Numbered from the stretch's first letter, positions 1 through 5,694 are shown. The stretch: 5,694 nt of DNA from an uncultured Erysipelotrichaceae bacterium (GCA_937902945.1 CALEMD010000218.1:1-5694), one strand, 5' to 3'. The notes: generated by a model from the letters alone, not told the origin. Numbers and translations are program-made.

Positions 1-768
1 GCTGATTGCCATAATCAGCTGTACAAGCAGGACAAGCAATGAAATGACTGTAATAGGAGCTCCTACCCAAACCGCAAAGCGAAGCGGAGCATCTGTATAC
101 TCAATAATTCCATCAATTGCATAGCGGAACAGTTTCCAGAATGACCAGCTAGTTTCTCCTGCCACTCTTTCAACATTTTCATATTCCATATATTCCGTTT
201 TATAGCCAACCCAAGCAAACAGTCCCTTGGAGAATCTTCCATATTCCTGCAAAGACAGAATGGAATCCACAACCTGTCTCTTCATCAGACGGAAGTCACG
301 GGCTCCATCAACTATCTTCACTTCAACAAATCGATTGATCAGTTTATAGAAGGATCTTGCAAAGAACGAACGCAGTGCCGGTTCCCCCTGCCGTGTAACA
401 CGGCGGGTGCCAACCACATCATCATCGTTCTTCTCCATCAGTTCAAACATCTTCGGCAGATACTCAGGAGGATCCTGCAGATCTGCATCCATGACGGTTA
501 CATAGTCACCCTTTGCAGCTCTAAGACCTGCTAAGAAAGCACCTTCTTTGCCAAAATTACGGCTGAAATCAATAACCTTTACTTCTTTTGGATGGGCTTC
601 ATACAGCTTTATCATTTCTGCCAATGTATTATCTTTTGATCCATCATTTATGAAAATGATCTCATCAGAGATATCCATTGTCTTCAGTACTTTTTCTACT
701 GCGTCATAGAACAGTGATACCGTTTCTTCTTCATTGAAGCACGGTACAACAATTGATAGCAAACTCAT
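1..768 (-). CDS. GtrB/DPM1-like polyprenyl-phosphate glycosyltransferase (GT2), C-terminus missing
   Basis: The gene starts at 768 and stays open to the left edge (256 codons), so its C-terminus is lost. Seen: N-terminal GT-A domain with P9-C-F-N-E-E, I-N-D-G-S (40-44), S-R-N-F-G-K (69-74), D94-A-D-L-Q-D-P-P (94-101, the metal/nucleotide-binding DxD region), D-G-A-R-D-F-R-L-M (154-162) and A-G-E-T-S-W-S-F-W (203-211). A hydrophobic helix begins near 231 and runs into the edge. This motif order is that of the GtrB/YkcC/DPM1 branch of GT2, usually about 310-330 aa with two C-terminal membrane helices, so roughly 60-70 residues are missing. Known family role: transfer of a sugar from a nucleotide sugar to undecaprenyl phosphate at the cytoplasmic face. 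Inference: the lipid-linked sugar decorates the polysaccharide or teichoic acid outside the cell. The donor sugar cannot be read from sequence. The start is supported by AAGGAG six bases upstream and by its own promoter. Confidence 0.93.
   Translation of the reverse strand, partial: MSLLSIVVPCFNEEETVSLFYDAVEKVLKTMDISDEIIFINDGSKDNTLAEMIKLYEAHPKEVKVIDFSRNFGKEGAFLAGLRAAKGDYVTVMDADLQDPPEYLPKMFELMEKNDDDVVGTRRVTRQGEPALRSFFARSFYKLINRFVEVKIVDGARDFRLMKRQVVDSILSLQEYGRFSKGLFAWVGYKTEYMEYENVERVAGETSWSFWKLFRYAIDGIIEYTDAPLRFAVWVGAPITVISLLVLLVQLIMAIS
390..404. repeat. Perfect 7-bp inverted repeat inside the GtrB-like gene
   Basis: GCCGTGT, one central base, then ACACGGC. As RNA this could fold as a 6-bp GC-rich stem with a 3-base loop, with two more G-C pairs after one mismatch or wobble. 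It lies over codons for a T-R-R-V-T-R stretch (about residues 121-126). No T-run follows on either strand, so it is not a terminator. It may be a by-product of the codons. Confidence 0.3.
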
Positions 769-774
769 GTTTTT

Positions 775-780
775 CTCCTT
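775..780 (-). promoter_or_regulatory. Shine-Dalgarno site of the GtrB-like gene
   Basis: AAGGAG on the minus strand, six bases before the ATG at 768. It is the strongest ribosome binding site in the window and fixes this start. The other genes rely on weaker sites or on overlap with the preceding gene. Confidence 0.85.
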
Positions 781-788
781 GCTCGGTT

Positions 789-818
789 ATTATACCCTAT
801 ACCGTTTTCAAATGACAA
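789..818 (-). promoter_or_regulatory. Sigma-A-type promoter for the GtrB-like gene
   Basis: On the minus strand: -35 box TTGTCA (818-813; 5 of 6 consensus), an 18-bp spacer, and a perfect -10 box TATAAT (794-789). Transcription would start near 782, giving a leader of about 14 bases that carries the AAGGAG site. It sits in the 78-bp gap after the 323-aa GT2 gene, so the GtrB-like gene can be transcribed separately from the genes before it. No terminator was seen in the gap, so read-through from the upstream operon is also likely. Confidence 0.65.
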
Positions 819-829
819 TTATTGATAAT
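818..829. promoter_or_regulatory. Small AT-rich dyad touching the -35 box (possible operator)
   Basis: ATTAT, two bases, ATAAT: a 12-bp dyad sharing one base with the -35 box of the promoter at 789-818. The position suits a regulator site, but the arms are only 5 bp and AT-rich, so chance is a fair explanation. Confidence 0.2.
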
Positions 830-846
830 ACTGTATTCCTCAAGTT

Positions 847-1818
847 TCATAGATTGCCTCGATCGAAATGTCTGAAGATCCATGCAAAGAAATAGATATT
901 TGAATCATTGACCATGCGAAAATAGCGGTTCTTGAGTCCTGGCAGTTCTCTCAGATAATGATTACTGTGCCATTGAGGAAATTCTTTATTCAATAGGTTC
1001 CATCCTAACTGAATCGTTGCTCTTCTGTCTTTTTTATCCTGTATCTTTGAGCTGCGCAGAAAGCTGTTTCCTAAAAAGAACTTCACATGGATATATTCCA
1101 GTTCATCGTGATAGCTGTCATACAGACCATGGCTTTTATAATATGCCAATATGATCTGAAAGACCGTGATCATATTCTTGACCTCGGCATTGTTGGTATG
1201 GGTAATGCTGTTTTCCTGCTGCATGTAATAGACAAATGGTTCCGGTACAAAGGAGATTCTCTGTATCTGGCTCGACAGGCAGTACAGGAAGCATGCATCT
1301 TCATAGCGATTGCCATCGGGAAAGCGCACATCGCTGTTCAGAATGGTTTCGGTCTTGTATATCTTGTTCCAAAGTGTTGCGAATAATGAAACCATCATTT
1401 CTTGACCTGGCTTATAAGGTCCTTCTATCTGTTCTTTTCTGCCTTTTGAATTGACCCACCAGAAATGAGAGACCGCCATATCACTGTTCTCTTCAGTGGC
1501 TTTCAGATACAGTTTTTCAAACATGGTCGGTTCACATGTATCATCGGCATCCAGAAATCCAAAATAGGATGTTTCGATCTTGGTCAGTGCGGTATTGCGG
1601 GCAGCCGCAATACCGGCATTTTCTTTCTTATAGCATTTCAGATTCGGATGTTCAGCTGAAAGAGCATCTAGGATATCCTGTGTGCCATCCGTTGAGCCAT
1701 CATTGATGACAATGATCTCCAGTTCTTTCAGTGTCTGTGCAAAAAGACTGTCCAGTGTGCGGCCAATCGTTTTCTCTGCGTTATATGCACATACTATGAC
1801 ACTGACTCCCTGTCTCAT
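847..1818 (-). CDS. GT2-family glycosyltransferase (323 aa), EpsJ/capsule type
   Basis: Seen: a GT-A domain with V-S-V-I-V-C-A-Y-N (5-13), N-D-G-S-T-D (39-44), E-N-A-G-I-A-A-A-R-N (66-75) and D90-A-D-D (metal/nucleotide binding). Further on are N-K-I-Y-K (151-155), V-R-F-P (164-167) and Y-E-D (172-174), a pattern common in Bacillota capsule and exopolysaccharide GT2 enzymes; the E-D pair is the likely acceptor/catalytic-base region. No signal peptide or clear membrane helix, so a cytoplasmic, membrane-associated enzyme is expected. Role (family knowledge): adds one sugar from a nucleotide donor to a lipid-linked oligosaccharide; the specific sugar is unknown. Its ATG overlaps the polymerase stop as ATGA (1815-1818), implying translational coupling, with AGAGG (1833-1829) ten bases upstream as ribosome binding site. 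It resembles the 324-aa GT2 of this window in length and motif order. A strong inverted repeat (1590-1615) lies over the E-N-A-G-I-A-A-A-R-N codons. Confidence 0.95.
   Translation of the reverse strand: MRQGVSVIVCAYNAEKTIGRTLDSLFAQTLKELEIIVINDGSTDGTQDILDALSAEHPNLKCYKKENAGIAAARNTALTKIETSYFGFLDADDTCEPTMFEKLYLKATEENSDMAVSHFWWVNSKGRKEQIEGPYKPGQEMMVSLFATLWNKIYKTETILNSDVRFPDGNRYEDACFLYCLSSQIQRISFVPEPFVYYMQQENSITHTNNAEVKNMITVFQIILAYYKSHGLYDSYHDELEYIHVKFFLGNSFLRSSKIQDKKDRRATIQLGWNLLNKEFPQWHSNHYLRELPGLKNRYFRMVNDSNIYFFAWIFRHFDRGNL
1590..1615 (+). terminator. 11-bp perfect stem-loop inside the GT2 gene; terminator-like on the plus strand
   Basis: Arms 1590-1600 and 1605-1615 are perfect reverse complements (11 bp, 7 of 11 G-C) around a 4-base loop (gcag). 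On the plus strand the stem is followed, three bases later, by a T-rich run (1619-1629; 9 T in 11 bases), giving the shape of an intrinsic terminator opposed to the host gene. On the coding strand the same hairpin would form in the mRNA, without a T-run after it. By rough estimate (window length times a few loop sizes over 4 to the 11th) about 0.01 such stems are expected by chance. Function, including any antisense termination, is inference. Confidence 0.4.
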
Positions 1819-3404
1819 TTTTTCAGTTCCTCTTTAACATCATGAATATGATTCAGCAGCAGACTGACAACAAGTGCCATGAATACGGAAGTAACAAACT
1901 GGTCTAGCGTATGACCGCTCAGCCACGCAGAACCAATGGCAGCGCAGAAGGATACGCATAGACACATTGTCTTCAGGTCAATCATCTGCTTAAAGCGGCG
2001 CAGCAGCTGGTATAGACCAAACAGAGCCACCAGCAGCCAAGGCACGCAGCAAAGCATCACCCCGGCATAGCCAAGGGTATACACCTGCTGCTTGAAGTCC
2101 TGTTCAAGCACGATGGAGCCGTTCATAAAGGTGGAATAGCCCATGCCCAGCACTTTCTGAGCAGGTGTCAGATTCTGATACTTATAATTGAAGAAGATTG
2201 TTTCGATCTGTCTTCCCGATACTCTGTCATAGACCGGCATGAATGTCACATCAACCCAGAACTTCGGATCTTTCTGATAGCTGTAGTAATCGGTATAGTA
2301 CATGGAAGGAACACTTTGAATATAGCGGGCCTTGATTCCATATACCTCAAACATATAGACATAGAAGTTGATATATTCAGGGGTTCCAGGTACCAGATCC
2401 TCGGCATTGCCAAGCATCTCCATGCCTTCCTCTGCCATGCCGTTGGTAAGCAATGCCACATCATTCTTGGCATCTACTTTCTGATTCTGTACAGCCGGGG
2501 TAAAGTTCAGCATCAATCCAAAGACAGAGGCTGTACAGATACAGTAGATTATGAGACTCTTCAGTATCTTTGTTCCTGAATGCAGGAAATGATCAAACAG
2601 ATACAGAACAATGAATACAGCAGGAATCAGAACAGCTCCATAGGTTGCCACTCTAGTAGACAGTATCTGCATGCTGAGAGACTGTATGGCTATCAATACT
2701 CCAAGTCCCACCTTCTCTTTTCTGCTCTTTGCCTTAGAGAAGTAGTAATACATCAATGGCAGTACCATCAGCATCAGTATTCCAATCGTATTGCCTTCAT
2801 TGAAAAAGAACTTAGAAGCTAATGTACGAGGATGATAGGAAGAATAGATATCTGTAAACCAAGAGAAGAAGTTGGCTACGGTGTAGCCATAATAGGTACT
2901 CTTTCCAAACACAAACAGATCCCCTATGAAGATAGGAACACCGATTAAAGCACTGGTCCATACTGTCATCTTCTTCATATCGAGATCAGTAAAGTGTTCA
3001 TGATAGAACACATACATCAGTCCATAAGGCAGTACTAGTGTCAGTACATAGGTCAGTTCCTGAAAAGAGGAGTAATAGAAATTATCTGTCAGATTCAGTA
3101 CAGAAAGCAGTGACTGAGATTGACTGTTATGCAGAAGGAAAAAGACAAGCAGAGCAATGCCGTATATGGAACCGAATACGAATGTTCTCTTTTTGTTCTT
3201 TTCTCTTTGCACAAAAGACCAGAGAATCAGACCTGGAATAATGATGAAACGCACAATCGTAGAGAAACGAGGCAGCCCAAACTGATCCAGAAAGTCATAA
3301 AAGAGATAATCCATATCTATGACAGACTGCAGAATGACTAAAAGCATAGCCATTAAGTGCAGATTTTTTGTACTGAATATTTTACGCAGCAGATTCATAT
3401 GCAT
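1815..3404 (-). CDS. O-antigen polymerase/ligase-like membrane protein (Wzy-like, 529 aa)
   Basis: Seen: about 12 hydrophobic segments, including roughly 17-36, 48-65, 74-91, 112-132, several between 148 and 300, and three between 442 and 520. A long hydrophilic stretch (about 301-442) lies between the ninth and tenth. Near its end are G-M-G-Y-S (420-424) and E-Q-D-F (434-437), followed by a helix starting L-G-Y-A-G-V. That matches the G-x-G-[FY] ... E-x-D-F ... Y-G-x-x-G pattern I associate with O-antigen ligase/polymerase-type proteins of Bacillota clusters. Expected role: joins lipid-linked repeat units outside the membrane; a ligase role cannot be excluded. Its place among three glycosyltransferases favours polymerase. 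Start: M1 (3404) or M3 (3398). AAAGGG (3413-3408) is only three bases from M1 but nine from M3, so M3 fits better. It starts 25 bp after the GT4 gene and overlaps the next gene by 4 bp. Confidence 0.85.
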   Translation of the reverse strand: MHMNLLRKIFSTKNLHLMAMLLVILQSVIDMDYLFYDFLDQFGLPRFSTIVRFIIIPGLILWSFVQREKNKKRTFVFGSIYGIALLVFFLLHNSQSQSLLSVLNLTDNFYYSSFQELTYVLTLVLPYGLMYVFYHEHFTDLDMKKMTVWTSALIGVPIFIGDLFVFGKSTYYGYTVANFFSWFTDIYSSYHPRTLASKFFFNEGNTIGILMLMVLPLMYYYFSKAKSRKEKVGLGVLIAIQSLSMQILSTRVATYGAVLIPAVFIVLYLFDHFLHSGTKILKSLIIYCICTASVFGLMLNFTPAVQNQKVDAKNDVALLTNGMAEEGMEMLGNAEDLVPGTPEYINFYVYMFEVYGIKARYIQSVPSMYYTDYYSYQKDPKFWVDVTFMPVYDRVSGRQIETIFFNYKYQNLTPAQKVLGMGYSTFMNGSIVLEQDFKQQVYTLGYAGVMLCCVPWLLVALFGLYQLLRRFKQMIDLKTMCLCVSFCAAIGSAWLSGHTLDQFVTSVFMALVVSLLLNHIHDVKEELKK

Positions 3405-3429
3405 TTGCCCTTTCGTGATTGATTATATA

Positions 3430-4590
3430 TTACTGCAGAACATTCAGAAACTGCTTCAGTATTCTGTCATTGGGATAGTGATAGCCATTCAGTTTCTGTT
3501 TCATTTCTTTCAGCAAGGAAGGATCTTTCAGTGCATTCTGCAGTCCTTCATTGATTCCCTTCTGGCTGTTTTCAACAATCCAGCCATAGTCCTTTGAAGT
3601 AATCTGTTCCTCAGTGCCGCTCACCGCCGCAGTCAGTACGGGAGTCGTTGCAATCAGACTCTCATTGATTACTGTCGCAAAGCCTTCATAAAGGCTTGGC
3701 AGCACAAACAGATCACAGGCCTCGATGGCACTGTATGGATTCTGCATATAGCCGCAGAAGTTCACATAGTCCATATGATTATCATATGCATACTGTTTCA
3801 AAGCACTCTCTTCTTCCCCGCCACCCACTAAATAAAGATGATGCTTCAAACCGATTGCGTCTGCTTCTTTCGAAGCAATCAATAGCCGATCAATGGCCTT
3901 TTGGGGATGAAAGCGAGCAACACATATTACTTTAGGCAGTGCATCCTTTTCGTGAATGGATGAAGGTTCCTTCAGTGATTCTTCAATTCTCTTTATATCC
4001 ATCAGGTTATGTATGACAGATCCCCCTGTTACATTGAACACCTCTTCATATGCTTTCAAGGCCTGGGTAGAATCGGCAACATTCAGATCAATATACTGCA
4101 GTGCCCATTTCACTAGATTCATATGCCTTTTTGAGTAGTTGCATACACTGTAGTCTGTCAGTACCCAGTTGATCTTCTTTCTGCTTGTACCGCAGGCTGT
4201 AAAGATGGTACAGAAGCCTTCCTTTGCGGCTACTTCAATATCATATCCTTCTAGATGTGTTCGGTTTCTTTCTTCTTTGATCTTTTTCTTGATCGCACCT
4301 GTTTTCATATACAGAAGCAGACGAATCTTAGAAAACACAGCGGGAATATCAAATGCCTGCAGCAAAGCCGGCAGGGACTGATCCACTGTTCTGAAGAATG
4401 AAGAACCTTCAAGAATTCTGACATTGCCTGGCACTTCCTTCAGCAGCATGCCTCTTTTATGCAGTACCAAGAGATCAATATCATACTGATCTTCAGGCAG
4501 TGCTTCCATCAGCGTATTTAAAACACGGGCTACTCCGCCCATTCTCATTTCATCATTTACAAACAGTATCTTCTTCTTATTAACGGTCAT
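3430..4590 (-). CDS. GT4-family (GT-B fold) glycosyltransferase, 386 aa
   Basis: Seen: a Rossmann-type N-terminal start I-L-F-V-N-D-E (8-14) with M-G-G-V-A-R (17-22), the Gly-rich acceptor-side loop of GT4 enzymes. In the C-terminal donor domain are V-A-R-F-H-P-Q-K (224-231; R226 and K231 match the phosphate-contacting Arg/Lys), L-V-G-G-G-E-E-E (about 254-261) and S-L-Y-E-G-F, giving the EX7E motif E302...E310. Length is normal for the family. There is no membrane helix, so it should act at the cytoplasmic membrane surface. Family role: retaining transfer of a sugar from a nucleotide donor to a growing lipid-linked glycan. The residue after K231 is Ala where Gly is more usual, a small variation unlikely to matter. 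The ATG lies inside the end of the preceding GT2 gene (11-bp overlap, 4580-4590) and has no strong Shine-Dalgarno site, so translational coupling is likely. Sugar specificity cannot be told. Confidence 0.95.
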   Translation of the reverse strand: MTVNKKKILFVNDEMRMGGVARVLNTLMEALPEDQYDIDLLVLHKRGMLLKEVPGNVRILEGSSFFRTVDQSLPALLQAFDIPAVFSKIRLLLYMKTGAIKKKIKEERNRTHLEGYDIEVAAKEGFCTIFTACGTSRKKINWVLTDYSVCNYSKRHMNLVKWALQYIDLNVADSTQALKAYEEVFNVTGGSVIHNLMDIKRIEESLKEPSSIHEKDALPKVICVARFHPQKAIDRLLIASKEADAIGLKHHLYLVGGGEEESALKQYAYDNHMDYVNFCGYMQNPYSAIEACDLFVLPSLYEGFATVINESLIATTPVLTAAVSGTEEQITSKDYGWIVENSQKGINEGLQNALKDPSLLKEMKQKLNGYHYPNDRILKQFLNVLQ

Positions 4591-5554
4591 AAAGTCTCAG
4601 TGCCATCTTCTCTTTTCCATGTTTCAGCAGCATCCATATCAGTTTCTTCTTTATATCCGCTTCTTTATATAAACTATCCTGCTGATATTCAGGATATGCC
4701 TGCATCAGTCTCTTCATATTCTCTTTCAGATAGGATACCCTTATATCCTTATCATCAAAGTCCCGTATTCTGAGTGTTGTCATATCAAGTCCATGCAGTA
4801 TATACATTTGCTTCACTTCATTGATTATTTCCTGTTCATATCCATGGCTTTTTACATAGCTCATGGTATCTTCTATTGCATCATAGATGTCAAAGATATG
4901 CATGTTGGCAGTATGCGCTATAGACCCTGAACGCTGTCTGTAATAATAAAGCGGTTCATTGATCTTCACAATTCTTTCTGCTTCATAGAGTACTGATGGA
5001 ATACAGGCAAGATCTTCATAGTATTTGCCCTTTGGAAAGCGCACTTCTTCAAACAGTGACCTTTTATACAGTTTATTGCAGGCACTGTTATTCATCCGTA
5101 TCAGTGATGGATTTTCCCTTACACTGCCATCATGAAACTCTCCCCCAGAGGAGAACTTGTTAATGCCGTCATCAAAATGATACTCCATATCACAGACTGC
5201 TATATCTGCTTGTCTGCTTATACAGCCTTCCAGCATCTTCTGCATCATCTCAGGATGAATTGTGTCATCGCCATCAATGAATGCAACATATTCACCCTTG
5301 GCTCTATCCAGTGCATAGTTCCTAGCATCGCTCAAGCCGCCGTTTTCTTTCCTTAATACATGAATACGGGCATCTTTCTCAGATGCCTGTTCAAGTATCT
5401 CTGTACTGGAATCCGTGGATCCATCATCTACTGCCAGTATTTCCATATTCTCATAGGTCTGTTTCAATATGCTTTCCAGGCACTCTGGAAGATACTTTTC
5501 CACATTGTAAACAGGTACTATGACCGATATCATCTGTGTCTGTTCTTTTTTCAT
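4580..5554 (-). CDS. GT2-family glycosyltransferase (324 aa), EpsJ/capsule type
   Basis: Seen: M-I-S-V-I-V-P-V-Y-N (8-17), V-D-D-G-S-T-D (42-48), E-N-G-G-L-S-D-A-R-N (70-79) and D94-G-D-D (metal/nucleotide binding) form a complete GT-A domain. N-K-L-Y-K-R (160-165), V-R-F-P-K-G (171-176), Y-E-D (179-181) and a later Y-Y-Y-R-Q-R-S-G-S-I stretch are typical of Bacillota capsule/exopolysaccharide GT2 enzymes. No signal peptide or membrane helix. Expected role: transfers one sugar from a nucleotide donor to the lipid-linked repeat unit; donor and linkage unknown. It is first of a tight four-gene run (this gene, GT4, polymerase, second GT2). The start at 5554 is the first in-frame ATG after the stop at 5587-5585. 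No Shine-Dalgarno sequence is visible before it or before the alternative M8 (5533), while an extended -10-like element lies 7 bases upstream, so the message may be leaderless (inference). Confidence 0.95.
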   Translation of the reverse strand: MKKEQTQMISVIVPVYNVEKYLPECLESILKQTYENMEILAVDDGSTDSSTEILEQASEKDARIHVLRKENGGLSDARNYALDRAKGEYVAFIDGDDTIHPEMMQKMLEGCISRQADIAVCDMEYHFDDGINKFSSGGEFHDGSVRENPSLIRMNNSACNKLYKRSLFEEVRFPKGKYYEDLACIPSVLYEAERIVKINEPLYYYRQRSGSIAHTANMHIFDIYDAIEDTMSYVKSHGYEQEIINEVKQMYILHGLDMTTLRIRDFDDKDIRVSYLKENMKRLMQAYPEYQQDSLYKEADIKKKLIWMLLKHGKEKMALRLYDR

Positions 5555-5561
5555 CGCATTC

Positions 5562-5570
5562 AGTATATCA
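5562..5570 (-). promoter_or_regulatory. Possible extended -10 promoter element before the GT2-GT4-polymerase-GT2 run
   Basis: Minus strand TGATATACT: a TG dinucleotide, one base, then TATACT (5 of 6 to TATAAT). No convincing -35 box lies 16-18 bp upstream, which extended -10 promoters can do without. Transcription would begin at about 5555-5554, on or just before the ATG. In this moderately AT-rich DNA a chance match is quite possible. Confidence 0.3.
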
Positions 5571-5623
5571 AAATATGGACTGTTTTACATAGACACATGT
5601 CCAGTGTGACTGAAATGTAATAC

Positions 5624-5694
5624 TCACTTCCAGTCAAGAATTCTGTCCCCTTTGACGATATAAGCCTGTTTAGAAAGGTTCCATACGGAATACC
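5624..5694 (-). CDS. C-terminal end of an unidentified gene (partial)
   Basis: From the right edge a minus-strand frame is open for 22 codons (first full codon at 5692) and stops with TGA at 5626-5624. The peptide ends ...Y-I-V-K-G-D-R-I-L-D-W-K. I do not recognise the family from so short a tail. It is chosen over the other open frame (5560-5694), whose peptide has an odd composition and uses rarer-looking codons such as CTA, ATA and TCG. If right, it ends 69 bp before the 324-aa GT2 gene, in the same direction, and is probably another gene of the same polysaccharide locus. Confidence 0.5.
   Translation of the reverse strand, partial: YSVWNLSKQAYIVKGDRILDWK

Noticed and set aside
1..19. 7-bp inverted repeat with 5-base loop at the left edge
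   Set aside because: It lies over membrane-helix codons of the GtrB-like gene and is of a size expected by chance; whether it extends past the edge cannot be seen.
63..272. Minus-strand open frame of 69 codons
   Set aside because: It overlaps the GtrB-like gene in another frame, where the protein motifs continue without a break to the window edge.
643..660. 7-bp inverted repeat with 4-base loop, and a near copy at 1699-1716
   Set aside because: Both lie over the I-I-x-I-N-D-G-S motif of GT2 enzymes. ATCATT (Ile-Ile) and AATGAT (Asn-Asp) are reverse complements, so the symmetry follows from the encoded peptide.
1148..1176. 9-bp inverted repeat with 11-base loop inside the 323-aa GT2 gene
   Set aside because: AT-rich, long loop, no T-run; about one in three windows of this size would hold one by chance on a rough estimate.
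1087..1386. Plus-strand open frame of 99 codons, with other plus-strand frames across 1236-5620
   Set aside because: They lie opposite well-supported glycosyltransferase and polymerase genes, lack family motifs and suitable ribosome binding sites, and are best seen as shadows of the minus-strand genes.
2873..2889. 7-bp stem with 3-base loop in the polymerase gene, and a similar 7-bp stem at 3680-3697 in the GT4 gene
   Set aside because: Stems of this size are expected a few times in 5.7 kb and no T-run or other signal accompanies them.
3422..3427. TATAAT on the minus strand just before the polymerase gene
   Set aside because: The hexamer 17 bp upstream (TTTCTG) is a poor -35 box and there is no TG extension. 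In a 25-bp gap within a tight operon this is probably a chance AT-rich match.
5607..5636. 6-bp inverted repeat (TGACTG/CAGTCA) at the end of the right-edge partial gene, considered as a terminator
   Set aside because: The loop is 18 bases, the stem is short and no T-run follows on the minus strand.
5560..5694. Alternative reading frame at the right edge, open for 44 codons and stopping at 5562-5560
   Set aside because: Its stop would sit neatly just before the GT2 start, but the peptide has an atypical end (D-M-C-L-C-K-T-V) and rare-looking codons. The frame ending at 5624 looks more like real protein. Sequence to the right of 5694 would settle it.

Overview
The window looks like part of a surface-polysaccharide (capsule, exopolysaccharide or cell-wall glycan) biosynthesis locus. 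The host is probably a low- to mid-GC Gram-positive bacterium of the Bacillota. That rests on moderate GC by eye, AAGGAG-type ribosome binding sites, sigma-A-like promoter boxes and protein styles typical of Bacillota glycan clusters; no genus can be assigned. Every convincing gene lies on the minus strand, so transcription runs from the right edge (5694) to the left edge (1).

Layout in transcription order: (i) the last 22 codons of an unidentified gene (5624-5694); (ii) a 69-bp gap holding a possible extended -10 promoter; (iii) a GT2-family glycosyltransferase of 324 aa (4580-5554); (iv) a GT4-family (GT-B fold) glycosyltransferase of 386 aa (3430-4590), overlapping the previous gene by 11 bp; (v) after 25 bp, a multi-pass membrane protein of 529 aa resembling O-antigen polymerase/ligase (Wzy-like) proteins (1815-3404); (vi) a second GT2 glycosyltransferase of 323 aa (847-1818), joined through an ATGA stop/start overlap; (vii) a 78-bp gap with a strong sigma-A-type promoter and a good ribosome binding site; (viii) a GtrB/YkcC/DPM1-type polyprenyl-phosphate glycosyltransferase (1-768), cut off by the left edge.

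How the genes would work together (inference from families): the two GT2 enzymes and the GT4 enzyme would add sugars to a lipid-linked repeat unit on the cytoplasmic face. The polymerase would join units outside the membrane. The GtrB-like enzyme would load a single sugar onto undecaprenyl phosphate for transfer to a glycan outside the cell. Its own promoter suggests that this decorating function is controlled apart from backbone synthesis. The priming transferase, flippase and GtrB partner transferase are not in this window.

No RNA gene, CRISPR array, insertion sequence or origin was seen. The most unusual non-coding signal is a perfect 11-bp inverted repeat with a 4-nt loop at 1590-1615, inside a GT2 gene. 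Read on the plus strand it is followed by a T-rich run, like an intrinsic terminator facing against the gene.
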